From Paenibacillus sp. Soil766 (GTDB taxonomy: Bacteria; Bacillota; Bacilli; Paenibacillales; NBRC-103111), in the NCBI RefSeq assembly GCF_001428105.1, contig NZ_LMSJ01000023.1, positions 374,147 through 438,146 on the forward strand: a DNA stretch of 64,000 nucleotides. Reading direction: 5' to 3'. The stretch's first letter is position 1, and each line of letters starts with the position of its first letter. Under the pieces are notes generated by a model. The model did not search any database, had not been told where the DNA came from, and saw nothing but the letters and a program-made list of their open reading frames with translations. Shown one piece after another: positions 53,803 through 62,515 of this stretch. The position numbers were made by a program, and so were the translations under genes.

Positions 53803-55602
53803 CTAACGTTTTATTTTAAAAGGAATACGCACAATGGATTGGGTACCTAATCCTATAGCACTCGCATAACTAAGCCCATATTGCGGTCCATAATAGAGCT
53901 GAATCCGCTCATGAACATTGTGAATGCCGATACCTGTAACACCTGGGACTGATTCTTTTTGAAAGCCGACTTGCAGGATATTCGCGACTTGTACGGTATC
54001 CATACCTTTGCCATTGTCTTCTACGGTCAGAAGTAAATCTCGCTCAACAACCTTCGCTGTTAATCGAATTATGCCAATTCCCTTCGACATCTCGATTCCA
54101 TGCAGAATAGCATTTTCGACCAACGGCTGCAGGATAAAATAGGGGACTTCACAGGCCAACAACTGCTCATCTATCTCATAATCGACTTGAAAAGCTTCCC
54201 CATACCCGATTTTTTGTATAAAAATATAGTTCTTTAACTGCGTTATTTCTTGGTCCAAGGTATGAAATTCACCAACACGCCGTACGGATGACTTCAATAA
54301 ATCGATAACGGAGCTGATCATTCGCTCAATCTCAGGTTGTTCGTTCATGCGAGCATACCATTTCACCGTTCCGAGGGTGTTATATAGAAAATGAGGATTA
54401 ATTTGACTCCGTAACACAGTGAATTCGGCTTGCTGCTTCGCGATTTGCTCCTTGTATACGATATTAATGAGCTCATTGATCCGCGCTAACATGAAATTAA
54501 ACCGAAGTGATAAACTGCCAATTTCATCTTTACCTAGTGGAACAATGCGTACATCTAAATTGCCGTCTTCTACGCGTCGCATCGTCTGCTCCAGAATTTT
54601 GATATTGCGCGTAGAGGAGTTGGAGAGTATGGCGGCAATGGCTGTCGAGATGAGTACGGCCAGCAAGGATACAAGTACAATCACCATAACGATGATTTGC
54701 GTACCCGACAGTAATACAGACATTGGAATAAAACATAGCACACGCCATTCCAAGGTCGGGGTTCGTTCTTGTACGAATAAATGGCTGTCCGTGCCTGCAT
54801 ATTCCACGGTAGCCATGGCCGCATCCCCTTCGCTAAGCACATTCGATAAACTGTTCCGGATAAGTTTATCTGTTTCTGGACTTCCGCCGCCGACCAGCAA
54901 TTCGTTTAGAGGGTTGAGGATTGCAACATTACTCATCTTAATAATGGAACTCCCGCTGCCCAAGGAAAGGAAAAAATTAGCATCAAGACTATAAATAATT
55001 GTTCCTAAGCTGCGATCTATGTGGTTCACATCGACGAATTCTCGGATTAGAAACACTTCATTTCGCTCACGTAAAGAAGGTGTCCATCCCTTACTAAGCT
55101 TATGTGTATGCAGATACGCTTCCGCACTCAACGTCATTGCCGATACGGTATCATGATTCAGTGTATGATCTAACCCCTTTTTATTTTCCCACCAATACAA
55201 TTGCCCTGATCTCGTTTGAATCATGATGGCATTCAGATACGGATTACCATTGCCATATTGTGCAAGTAAAAATTCCATACGACTACGAAAGGCAGGATAG
55301 TTCTCGTTGGTTACATCTTCCCCTTGTTCAGACACAATTTGTCGAATACTCGTATCACTGAGCAGATAAACGGAGGAGGTAAAGGCTTCCTTCGCTTTGC
55401 TCTCTATATTGTCAGATACTTGATGGATGACCTGCATAGAGAGATCCTTGGTATTGGCTTCAATAAACTTGGTTGAGGCGTAAATCGCAACCCCGCCAAC
55501 GGTTGTCGAGATGAACAGAATGAGGATCATATTGGAAAGAAAAAACTTCGTGCGAATTCGAAAATCCTTGATACGATTTGATAATGGCTGAAAAGCTCTC
55601 AT
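53803..55602 (-). CDS. YesM-type sensor histidine kinase
   Basis: 599 residues. Membrane segment at about 18-40 (FFLSNMILILFISTTVGGVA), large extracellular sensor, second membrane segment near 310, HAMP, phosphorylated histidine in QINPHFLYNTLGTVKW, N box QPLVENAILHG, G box DNGKGMD. AAGGAG precedes ATG 55602, 23 bp after the binding protein stop. Because the neighbouring binding protein has no permease, this kinase probably reads the binding protein's ligand state directly. Confidence 0.92.
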   Translation of the reverse strand: MRAFQPLSNRIKDFRIRTKFFLSNMILILFISTTVGGVAIYASTKFIEANTKDLSMQVIHQVSDNIESKAKEAFTSSVYLLSDTSIRQIVSEQGEDVTNENYPAFRSRMEFLLAQYGNGNPYLNAIMIQTRSGQLYWWENKKGLDHTLNHDTVSAMTLSAEAYLHTHKLSKGWTPSLRERNEVFLIREFVDVNHIDRSLGTIIYSLDANFFLSLGSGSSIIKMSNVAILNPLNELLVGGGSPETDKLIRNSLSNVLSEGDAAMATVEYAGTDSHLFVQERTPTLEWRVLCFIPMSVLLSGTQIIVMVIVLVSLLAVLISTAIAAILSNSSTRNIKILEQTMRRVEDGNLDVRIVPLGKDEIGSLSLRFNFMLARINELINIVYKEQIAKQQAEFTVLRSQINPHFLYNTLGTVKWYARMNEQPEIERMISSVIDLLKSSVRRVGEFHTLDQEITQLKNYIFIQKIGYGEAFQVDYEIDEQLLACEVPYFILQPLVENAILHGIEMSKGIGIIRLTAKVVERDLLLTVEDNGKGMDTVQVANILQVGFQKESVPGVTGIGIHNVHERIQLYYGPQYGLSYASAIGLGTQSIVRIPFKIKR

Positions 55603-55625
55603 TCATCCATGCTCCTTACCCACTC

Positions 55626-56921
55626 TCATTTGGATGCTCGACGTTGTTGATTAAACGCATGATCCAGCTCTTGTATACAGGTGTCCACATTGTGTGAGGG
55701 GTCAATAATGAATTTCGTAATGGCATTAATGAACACCTTCTGTAGATCTTGATTCACAAAATCAATATAAAGGGAGGACCAGTCGTACGTTTTACCCGTT
55801 TGGATATAAGTTGAATCTAATTCGATATAGGTCGGATCAAAATCTTTGGGTAACCCTTTAATGACAGATAGCGCTTTCTTATTCGTCTGGAAAATGTTGC
55901 CCATTTGTTGTGTAGCAAACAGCTCCAATGCTTGTAAAGCCGCTTCCTTATGGGGTGATTTTGGATTCACAACTATACCGCCTGTCGATTTCAAACCGAA
56001 TATTGCCTTTTGCGGATCTGTCGAGTAAGGAAATGCGAATAAACCCAAATTGCTCGCTGGATTTTTGGATTTCACCCCATCCACAGTCCAAGTGCCGTTA
56101 ATGATCATCCCTGCCTTCCCTTCGGCAAGAAGCATTTGCGCTTGATTCCAATCTGTTTCAAATGGTCTACGATTGACGTATTTCAGACGCTCGCCGAATC
56201 GCTGCAAAATCTCTTTGAATTGGATTTGATTGTCCTTAAAGGAGGTTTTACCAGCTTCGATATCCGCAAACCATGTGGGATTGGCTGCATATTGATTCGC
56301 TAACATATCCGCCGCGAGATCCCAACTAATCGTCCAAGCATCCTTATAGCCTGCTGCGATCGGGATGATCCCCACATTTTGCAGGGATTGACAGGCTTCG
56401 ATAAATTGTTGCCATGTTGTTGGCGGCTCCTTAATATTAGCTTTGGCAAATGCCTCCTTGTTGTAAATCACACCTACCCCATTCACATCAATCGGCAGAG
56501 CCCATATACGCCCATCGCTTGTCTTCACGCCACTTAGGTAACGTTCATCGATATTGGCTAGACTCGGCTGATTGCTTAAATCCATTGCATAGCCTGAACG
56601 AATAAAATCGATAGCCGTATCCAAATTATCGATCATATACATATCCGGCATATTGTCCGAAATCGCCCGCGTACGCAACAAGCTCAGATAATTACCTCCA
56701 TCGACACCTGTAAGTGCGAATGAATACGAAGGGTGCTGTTTACTGAATAGCTGTGTCCCTATTTCCAACCATTTCCGAGCCCCTTCCTCATCAAAATGGT
56801 GGACCCATGAGAGTGTTTCAACCTTTGGCTGGCTTATGGGAATTTTGGTTATGTTCTGTGACTGGCATGCTGTTAACACCAAGACAAGCGATAGGCTAAG
56901 GGATACGAAACGAGATTTCAT
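55626..56921 (-). CDS. Sugar-binding lipoprotein without cognate permeases
   Basis: 431 residues from ATG 56921 (the frame extends 30 codons upstream without a signal peptide). Signal peptide with lipobox VLVLTAC (cysteine about 19), then a MalE/UgpB-type binding domain (LSWVHHFDEEGARKWLEIGT, IWALPIDVNGVGVIYNKEAF). It is co-transcribed with the kinase and regulator that follow at 23 and 16 bp gaps, and no permease gene is in the unit. It is therefore either a sensory binding protein for the kinase or an extra binding protein for the nearby GH35 importer. A cre-like site overlaps its promoter. Confidence 0.9.
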   Translation of the reverse strand: MKSRFVSLSLSLVLVLTACQSQNITKIPISQPKVETLSWVHHFDEEGARKWLEIGTQLFSKQHPSYSFALTGVDGGNYLSLLRTRAISDNMPDMYMIDNLDTAIDFIRSGYAMDLSNQPSLANIDERYLSGVKTSDGRIWALPIDVNGVGVIYNKEAFAKANIKEPPTTWQQFIEACQSLQNVGIIPIAAGYKDAWTISWDLAADMLANQYAANPTWFADIEAGKTSFKDNQIQFKEILQRFGERLKYVNRRPFETDWNQAQMLLAEGKAGMIINGTWTVDGVKSKNPASNLGLFAFPYSTDPQKAIFGLKSTGGIVVNPKSPHKEAALQALELFATQQMGNIFQTNKKALSVIKGLPKDFDPTYIELDSTYIQTGKTYDWSSLYIDFVNQDLQKVFINAITKFIIDPSHNVDTCIQELDHAFNQQRRASK

Positions 56922-56938
56922 CCAATCACTCTTTCTAT

Positions 56939-56952
56939 TGATAGCGTTTACA
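56939..56952. promoter_or_regulatory. Candidate cre (CcpA) site of the sensor operon
   Basis: TGATAGCGTTTACA matches 13 of 14 cre positions, 17 bp upstream of the start codon, where bound CcpA would block transcription initiation or elongation. Confidence 0.6.
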
Positions 56953-57125
56953 TAAGTATTCGAACGAGTTGTCCAATTTCTGATCCTATTTGGTCTATTT
57001 ATAATTCGCATTAACGCATGAATTTCCTCTATACTTTATGAACCAAGTTATACTAATTCTAAAGCTTGACTATGAAATTTATATTTGATAAAACGAAGCT
57101 AAGACTGAAGAAGGCGGTGTAATTG

Positions 57126-58214
57126 ATGGGGAAACCAATAACATTCAGCATTATAGGCGGTGGAGGCTTTCGCGCACAGTATTTTCTAAGAATTGCACAG
57201 GCTCTTCCTGAACAATTTAATGTTAGTGGCATGGTCATTCGTGACGAATCCAAGGGAAAGGCGATGGAAGACTTATGGCATGTGTCTACTTATCGGACAC
57301 TAGATCAGCTCTTGGTAAATGAACAACCAGACTTTGTTGTGCTATCAATCCATCCATCGGCCGCTATCGATTATATGCTGCAACTGGCGAAACGAGGAAT
57401 TCCTGTACTTACAGAAACACCTCCTGCACCTAATTTAGATGGTTTACTTCAGATACACGACAAACTTACTCGACAAGGCGCTCGAATTCAAGTTGCGGAA
57501 CAATATCAATTCCATCCTATACAAGAAGCCCGTCATAAGATTATTATGTCAGGACAATTAGGCAAGGTTAATCAAGTGACTGTATCCATATCTCAGTATT
57601 ATCATGCAGTAAGCTTAATACGGAAAATGTTAGGAGTGTCCTTTGAAGAAGTCCGTATTAAGGGAATGAGATTTGAATCCGATTGGGTCGCTGGGCCGAA
57701 CCGCAGTGGTCCGCCTACAGAGGATAAGCTAATCAAGTCAGAGAGAGATATAGCTTGGTTGGATTTTGGTGGAAAACTGGGGATTTACGATTTCACCAAG
57801 GATCAACATCGTTCATGGACCCGTTCAAACCATCTATGTATTCGAGGGGAACGTGGGGAAATATTTGATAATCGGATTAGCATACAAGATCCTTCTTGCA
57901 ACCAGATTCAAATGGAATTAAAGCGCATCAATAAAGGTGAGTATGAGAATGCTGAAGGCTACTTCCTCAAAGGAATTATGGCGGGAGAACGCTGGGTTTA
58001 CGAAAACCCTTACATGCCTGCCAGGCTATATGACGATGAGATTGCTATTGCAGACTGTTTGAAAAAAATGGCGGTCTATGCCAAGGGAGGACCCGGATTT
58101 TATGGTCTTCCGGAAGCTTCTCAGGACCACTATATCGGTATGCTGATTGAGCAAGCTATTAGATCTGGGGAGACGGTAGTGTCGATTCGGCAACCATGGG
58201 CACTTCTCTGCTGA
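57126..58214 (+). CDS. Gfo/Idh/MocA-family oxidoreductase
   Basis: 362 residues. N-terminal Rossmann fold (ITFSIIGGGGFRAQYFLRIA), then LLVNEQPDFVVLSIHPSAAI, and the usual catalytic-loop position read as LTETPPAPN, with threonine where the canonical EKP motif has lysine. The C-terminal alpha/beta domain includes QYQFHPIQEARHKIIMSGQL. These enzymes oxidise or epimerise sugars and cyclitols with NAD(P). ATG 57126 follows GAAGGCGG; the TTG three bases earlier is not needed. It is divergent from the sensor operon across 204 bp and stands alone up to the hairpin at 58362. Substrate unknown. Confidence 0.88.
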   Translation: MGKPITFSIIGGGGFRAQYFLRIAQALPEQFNVSGMVIRDESKGKAMEDLWHVSTYRTLDQLLVNEQPDFVVLSIHPSAAIDYMLQLAKRGIPVLTETPPAPNLDGLLQIHDKLTRQGARIQVAEQYQFHPIQEARHKIIMSGQLGKVNQVTVSISQYYHAVSLIRKMLGVSFEEVRIKGMRFESDWVAGPNRSGPPTEDKLIKSERDIAWLDFGGKLGIYDFTKDQHRSWTRSNHLCIRGERGEIFDNRISIQDPSCNQIQMELKRINKGEYENAEGYFLKGIMAGERWVYENPYMPARLYDDEIAIADCLKKMAVYAKGGPGFYGLPEASQDHYIGMLIEQAIRSGETVVSIRQPWALLC

Positions 58215-58361
58215 GGAATCGTCCCACTCACTAGGATATACATCTTTTGAAAAGTGTCTTTCTCTTCGAAAATGACTTTCTTGCCTGCGAATGGGCTGCG
58301 ATTCATGCCGATATCTTCGATAATTTCGCATTGGCAGGGGCCGATTGGAGTTACAGAACAC

Positions 58362-58406
58362 ATATAGCGTTCAAATGACTACACAGCAGTCATTTGAACG
58401 CTATAT
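58362..58406. terminator. Perfect 19-bp inverted repeat between convergent genes
   Basis: ATATAGCGTTCAAATGACT and its exact reverse complement are separated by 7 bases. It sits between the oxidoreductase (plus) and the dehydratase (minus) and probably ends transcription from both sides, though there is no T-tract. The rest of the 232-bp gap holds no convincing gene. Confidence 0.6.
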
Positions 58407-58446
58407 AAATGCATGATCTTATGAATCCCGTATTTGTACACTCACT

Positions 58447-59550
58447 TTATTTCACCCGATACTTCTCAAAATACTGCGGAATCACCTCTGTCGACGCACC
58501 TGGCATTTCCGGAAGGATATAATGACCATTTTTCACTGTTGCAGGCTCAAGGAAAATGTCGCGAATCCAAGGAATGTATTCCAACATAATGGCATTTTGC
58601 GTAGCACCGACAAGATGCTGATGAATTTGTCCCATATCGCCGACATGCGGAACGACTGGCAGATCGTAGGCTGCCGCAAGCCCTGCTACTTGAAGCCATT
58701 CGGTAATACCGCCAACACGCGTGCAATCGACTTGCACGTACTCGACCGCACCATTGTGAATATAATCGCGGAATGCATATTTATTGTAGACATGCTCGCC
58801 TAATGCAATCGGAACGTTGAGTTCATCCGCCAACTTTTTATGTCCGAGAATATCGTCCGGATTAAGCGGCTCCTCCAGCCAGAACAAGTCGAACTCTTCC
58901 AACTTTTTCCCCCAAGTCATCGCCGTATTGATATTCCATTGCTGATTCACATCGATCATGAGGATAATATCTCTGCCAATTAATTCACGAACGGCTTTAA
59001 CGCGATCATAATCTTCCTGGGTGTTCGGCTTCCCGACTTTCATTTTTACCCCTGTAAAGCCTTCTTCGACATAGGAACTAATGTCTTTAAGCAATCTTTC
59101 CTTTGTCCAGTTCAGCCAGCCGCCATTCGTATTGTAGGCTTTAATGCCTTTATCTTTGGACTTATGACCGCCAAGATATTGCCACAGCGGTTTGTTTGCT
59201 GCTTTGGACATAATATCCCAAATCGCAATATCCACAGCTGCAAGCGCCATATGCGTGATACCTGCGCGACCGATCCAATGCATTTTACCAAAACGGAGTT
59301 CATCCCAAATTTCTTTCACCTGAAATGGATCTTTGCCAAGTAGGACTGGCGCGTAGTAGTGATCAATCGTATCCGTGATCATTGTATCGCCATGCGCACA
59401 CGTTCCTGTATACCCATAGCCGACAATGCCCTCATCTGTAAAAATACGAACACCCGGCAATCCCCAATGGGTAGGCGAATTAATGGCATCTGTAATAGGC
59501 GGATTTAATGGGACATGCAGGATAAAGCTTTCAACTTTGGTAATTTTCAT
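58447..59550 (-). CDS. Enolase-superfamily sugar-acid dehydratase (mandelate racemase type)
   Basis: 367 residues, family-typical length. It has the N-terminal capping domain and the barrel with catalytic lysine in VKMKVGKP, metal ligands in LMIDVNQQW, WLEEPL and ALGEHV, and the catalytic histidine in PVVPHVGDMGQ. It removes water from an aldonate to give a 2-keto-3-deoxy acid; with the neighbouring lactonase and aldose dehydrogenase, L-fuconate, L-rhamnonate or a related aldonate is the likely substrate. GAAGGG precedes the ATG. One of three FadR-type operators lies 33 bp upstream. It follows the regulator gene and a decayed dehydrogenase gene. Confidence 0.85.
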   Translation of the reverse strand: MKITKVESFILHVPLNPPITDAINSPTHWGLPGVRIFTDEGIVGYGYTGTCAHGDTMITDTIDHYYAPVLLGKDPFQVKEIWDELRFGKMHWIGRAGITHMALAAVDIAIWDIMSKAANKPLWQYLGGHKSKDKGIKAYNTNGGWLNWTKERLLKDISSYVEEGFTGVKMKVGKPNTQEDYDRVKAVRELIGRDIILMIDVNQQWNINTAMTWGKKLEEFDLFWLEEPLNPDDILGHKKLADELNVPIALGEHVYNKYAFRDYIHNGAVEYVQVDCTRVGGITEWLQVAGLAAAYDLPVVPHVGDMGQIHQHLVGATQNAIMLEYIPWIRDIFLEPATVKNGHYILPEMPGASTEVIPQYFEKYRVK

Positions 59551-59582
59551 CGTAATACCCTTCCTAGAATAATTTATAGTAT

Positions 59583-59594
59583 ATCGTGTATGAT
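59583..59594. promoter_or_regulatory. FadR-type operator 1 (dehydratase)
   Basis: ATCGTGTATGAT, near-perfect inverted repeat of ATCRT around GT, 33 bp upstream of the dehydratase start. Near-identical to sites at 60437 and 61352. Confidence 0.65.
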
Positions 59595-59650
59595 TAATTG
59601 CATGGATTAATAGTCGTTTTTACTTACTAGTAACCCAACTACTACCTCAA

Positions 59651-59725
59651 TTAATAACCAAGGGATGCCCGCCAGTCTTTCTAACCAGCGCCAGTAATCA
59701 TCACCACTGTTCCTTGTAACTGCAT
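59651..59725 (-). pseudogene. Remnant of a short-chain dehydrogenase gene
   Basis: Starting three bases after the regulator stop codon, with GGAAGG as ribosome binding site, ATG 59725 encodes MQLQGTVVMITGAG, the classic N-terminus and NAD-binding TGxG start of short-chain dehydrogenases, then a stop at 59683-59681. The same frame continues KDWRASLGY before a second stop, recognisable as a damaged KGIGRASLGY. Only about 25 of the usual 250 codons remain. In oxidative L-fucose and L-rhamnose pathways an SDR oxidises the 2-keto-3-deoxy acid formed by the dehydratase, so this gene was probably part of the pathway and has been lost by point mutation and deletion. Confidence 0.75.
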
Positions 59726-59728
59726 CCC

Positions 59729-60415
59729 CTATCCTTCCGTTTTCATAAACTGGACATTTGCCCTTTTTTGAGAATTGCTGATATGAAGATACATGGCTGT
59801 AGAAGCACCATTGACATCCCTCTGAATCAGTCGCTGCAAAATGGCATTATGCTCAGCCCACTCCACTTCTCGATTGTCTACATCCAGATTGATTTTAATG
59901 AACGTTAGATATCTTTGAATCTGCTCAATGTATCCTCGCACCAAGTTCTGCAAGCTGATATTATCGCAGTATGCAAGGATCGTACCATGAATAGATGCGT
60001 TCATTTCCACAACGGATGCAAGACCGTCATTTGCGCGTGAGATCGGATTCGAACGAAGCGCATTCAAGGTTTCGCTTAGTTTCGCAAGCTTTTCATCCGG
60101 AATTTGGAGGACAGCTTTTTCTACAGCAAGAGGCTCAAGCTGCAATCTGATCTCGAATAGTTCGTTTAATTGCTGAAGACTCATCAGATTCACATACATC
60201 CCTTTGAAAGGAACCATATGTAAGTATCCTTCCGATTGCAGCCTGGAAAGTGCCTCGCGAATCGGTATATTGCTTACTTCTAACGTGCGGGCAAGCTGAT
60301 CGATATTGACCTTTTCACCGGCAGGTAATTTATGAGTTAAAATATCTTCTTTTACAATCCGATAGATTTCTTCCGTTACATTTACACGGTTGATTTTACT
60401 TCCCATCTCGTCCAT
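59729..60415 (-). CDS. GntR/FadR-family regulator (FCD domain)
   Basis: 228 residues. Winged helix at 10-75 (VTEEIYRIVKEDILTHKLPA, IDQLARTLEVSNIPIREALS), then a helical FCD ligand domain (LFEIRLQLEPLAVEKAVLQI, NASIHGTILAYCDNISLQNL) whose Asp/His residues usually bind a metal and a carboxylate sugar. AAAGGAG precedes ATG 60415. It probably represses the pathway genes by binding ATCRTGTATGAT sites ahead of the dehydratase, itself and the amidohydrolase, released by an aldonate or keto-deoxy acid. Confidence 0.9.
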   Translation of the reverse strand: MDEMGSKINRVNVTEEIYRIVKEDILTHKLPAGEKVNIDQLARTLEVSNIPIREALSRLQSEGYLHMVPFKGMYVNLMSLQQLNELFEIRLQLEPLAVEKAVLQIPDEKLAKLSETLNALRSNPISRANDGLASVVEMNASIHGTILAYCDNISLQNLVRGYIEQIQRYLTFIKINLDVDNREVEWAEHNAILQRLIQRDVNGASTAMYLHISNSQKRANVQFMKTEG

Positions 60416-60436
60416 CCCACTCCTTTCCCCGAATAT

Positions 60437-60448
60437 ATCATGTATACT
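60437..60448. promoter_or_regulatory. FadR-type operator 2 (regulator gene)
   Basis: ATCATGTATACT, 22 bp upstream of the regulator start; the less perfect member of the three-site set, suggesting weaker autoregulation. Confidence 0.5.
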
Positions 60449-60457
60449 GGAGCGTTT

Positions 60458-61294
60458 TCAATTTATCAAATTGTAGAAGCGACTTGCATTGTTACCGAAA
60501 ATATCTTCCTTTTCTTCTTCTGTTAACTCGATTGGCAAATTGTTATTCAAAATATCAAACACCTGGGCATAGCTCGCAGCCAATAAACACACGGGCCAAT
60601 CACTGCCAAACATCACTCTGTTCGTACCAAATGCTTCAATAGCATGACGGATATAACCCGTGAAGTCAGATTCTTTCCAATTCGTAAAATCAGCTTCCGT
60701 TACCATACCTGACAATTTGCAATAAACATTCGGATAGGCTGCAACCTCAGAGATTAACACTTGCCATGGTTCTTTTTCTTGGATCGCTATCTGCGGTTTT
60801 CCAATATGATCGACGACGGCTTTTAAATTCGGAATGAGCTCCAGCATTGTAACGATTGTAGGCAATTGATTGGACTTGATCAGCAAATCAACAGGAAACT
60901 CCTGCTCCGCTAAGAACTTCAAGTTGGCCATCACCTGAGGGCGGAATACATAGGAGGCTGCATCTATATCTTGAAGCATAATCCGAATCCCTACGAAATA
61001 TGGATTGGCACGTAATGAAGTAAACATCTCTTGAAACGTTTCAGCCTCAAAATCCAACCAGCCTACTACACCCGCTAATGTATCATATCGCTCACAGAGG
61101 CTTAATAGAAACAATGTCTCTTCTACCGATGGCGCCGCTTGAACAACAATGGTTTTAGTAATTCCGTTATGGATCAATTCTTTCGTTAGATCATCAGGCA
61201 TGTAATCCCTATATAGTACGGGCAGTTCTGGCGTCAGCCATCCGTAATCGCCACGAGATAGCTTCCAATAATGCTGATGCGCATCAATTCTCAA
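60458..61294 (-). CDS. Amidohydrolase-family sugar lactonase
   Basis: 278 residues, TIM barrel of the amidohydrolase-2 group. Seen: IDAHQHYWKLSRGDYGWL at the N-terminus, DHIGKP in the middle, and VMFGSDWPVCLLAASYAQVF near the end, the pattern of L-fuconolactonase and L-rhamnono-1,4-lactonase. It opens the lactone made by an aldose dehydrogenase to the aldonate used by the dehydratase at 58447. The start is TTG 61294, with AAGGAGG eight bases upstream; no ATG is available before the metal-binding motif. The FadR-type operator 3 lies 58 bp upstream. It heads the lactonase-regulator-dehydratase group. Confidence 0.87.
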   Translation of the reverse strand: MRIDAHQHYWKLSRGDYGWLTPELPVLYRDYMPDDLTKELIHNGITKTIVVQAAPSVEETLFLLSLCERYDTLAGVVGWLDFEAETFQEMFTSLRANPYFVGIRIMLQDIDAASYVFRPQVMANLKFLAEQEFPVDLLIKSNQLPTIVTMLELIPNLKAVVDHIGKPQIAIQEKEPWQVLISEVAAYPNVYCKLSGMVTEADFTNWKESDFTGYIRHAIEAFGTNRVMFGSDWPVCLLAASYAQVFDILNNNLPIELTEEEKEDIFGNNASRFYNLIN

Positions 61295-61351
61295 TTGTGG
61301 ATCCTCCTTCGTTACTACTCGAATTAATTGTCACTGAATCTCATTTAATAT

Positions 61352-61363
61352 ATCGTGTATGAT
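61352..61363. promoter_or_regulatory. FadR-type operator 3 (lactonase)
   Basis: ATCGTGTATGAT, identical to operator 1 and flanked by TAATAT and TTTAT, in the promoter region of the lactonase gene. Confidence 0.65.
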
Positions 61364-61410
61364 TTTATATTAGGTGGCATTTTATTTTTTGTCAACGCCT
61401 TGTTGGAGGA

Positions 61411-61452
61411 ACAAAAATCCCGCCCCAAAGGAATTATCTTAGGGACGAGATT
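61411..61452 (-). terminator. Terminator after the aldo/keto reductase gene
   Basis: On the minus strand, AATCTCGTCCC pairs with GGGGCGGGATT (including G-U pairs) and is followed by TTTTG. It separates the UxaA-AKR unit from the lactonase unit. Confidence 0.6.
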
Positions 61453-61518
61453 ATGGATTCAATTCATGTGAATCACTTGGGCAACTCGGTTATGAATCGA
61501 CTGCCGCACCTCTATCCA

Positions 61519-62484
61519 CTACGCGAATCGATTCTCTTCAGGATCTTCCGTATCGTAGCCGATGGCATCAAACGCCGACCACAGCTCAGGAGCAATCGGG
61601 TAATTCGCGAGTTCTATGGTCTGGGCTACCCGTTCTGGTTTCGACATGCCGACGACCGTGCTGGCAATCCGCAGGTCGCGAAGCGAGAATTGAAGTGCTG
61701 CAGCGGCCAGCGGAACATTATATTCCTGGCAAACCTTGGCGTACATGCGCGCTCGCTCCAATACGATTGGCGGAGCATCGCTATAGGCATAACGCGCATA
61801 GGCATCCGGTCCTTTGGCCAATATGCCACTGCCATAAGGAGCGGCGTTAATGACCGCCACATCCCTGCGACTCGCGACATCAAGCAAAGGTTCGGCAGCC
61901 CGATTGAGCAGCGTATATCGATTGTGGGTTTCAACAGCGCTGAATGCTCCCGTTTCGACATAACGAATGAGCATATCGATCGGTCCACCAGATATACCGA
62001 TGTGATCGATGACTCCCTGCTCTTGAAATTTTTGCAGTACTTCTAGCGGTCCGCCAGATCCCATAACATTCTCGAAGGTTGTATTTTCAGGATCATGGAT
62101 GTAAACATATTGCAGATGATCCAGTCCTAAGCGTTCGAGACTTCCTTCGATGGAACGTTTGATCTGTTCGCCGCTGAAATCGCCAGTCTTAAAGTCGCGG
62201 TCGGCTTTGGTGGCCAACACGTAACCTGCCGGAAGTCCACCATTCGCTTGAATGGCTTTGCCGATACGCCGTTCGCTCTCGCCTTCGCCGTATGCCGCAG
62301 CTGTATCTATAAAATTGATTGGGCTTTCGAAAGCGGTGCGCAGCGTCACCAATGCCTGTTCTTCCGACGTGCTATACTGAAAGGTCTCCGGCATATCCCC
62401 GAGCGGAGCGGCCCCAAGACATAGCGGTGATATAAGCAAGCCAGTACTGCCAAGCGGCCGTTTGGATAATAAAGCATTCGTCAT
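61519..62484 (-). CDS. Aldo/keto reductase, aldose 1-dehydrogenase type
   Basis: 321 residues. Catalytic tetrad seen in FIDTAAAYGEGESERRIG (Asp and Tyr), VLATKADRD (Lys) and YVYIHDPE (His), with the cofactor region near STVVGMSKPERV. Sequence style matches D-threo-aldose/L-fucose dehydrogenases, which oxidise the sugar at C1 to the lactone that the 60458 amidohydrolase opens. The start is ATG 62484, for which AGGA is correctly spaced; the ATG six bases earlier touches it. The UxaA-like gene ends 31 bp upstream and is co-transcribed. It carries its own terminator. Confidence 0.87.
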   Translation of the reverse strand: MTNALLSKRPLGSTGLLISPLCLGAAPLGDMPETFQYSTSEEQALVTLRTAFESPINFIDTAAAYGEGESERRIGKAIQANGGLPAGYVLATKADRDFKTGDFSGEQIKRSIEGSLERLGLDHLQYVYIHDPENTTFENVMGSGGPLEVLQKFQEQGVIDHIGISGGPIDMLIRYVETGAFSAVETHNRYTLLNRAAEPLLDVASRRDVAVINAAPYGSGILAKGPDAYARYAYSDAPPIVLERARMYAKVCQEYNVPLAAAALQFSLRDLRIASTVVGMSKPERVAQTIELANYPIAPELWSAFDAIGYDTEDPEENRFA

Positions 62485-62515
62485 ATGCATTCCTCGCTTT
62501 TTGATATTGTCTGTA

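Noticed and set aside
58130..58363. Minus-strand frame of 77 codons starting MCSVTPIGPCQCEIIEDIG
   Set aside because: Its ATG lies in the arm of the 19-bp hairpin with no ribosome binding site, and half of it is antisense to the oxidoreductase gene. I cannot match it to a family; it could be a gene remnant, but the evidence is too thin.
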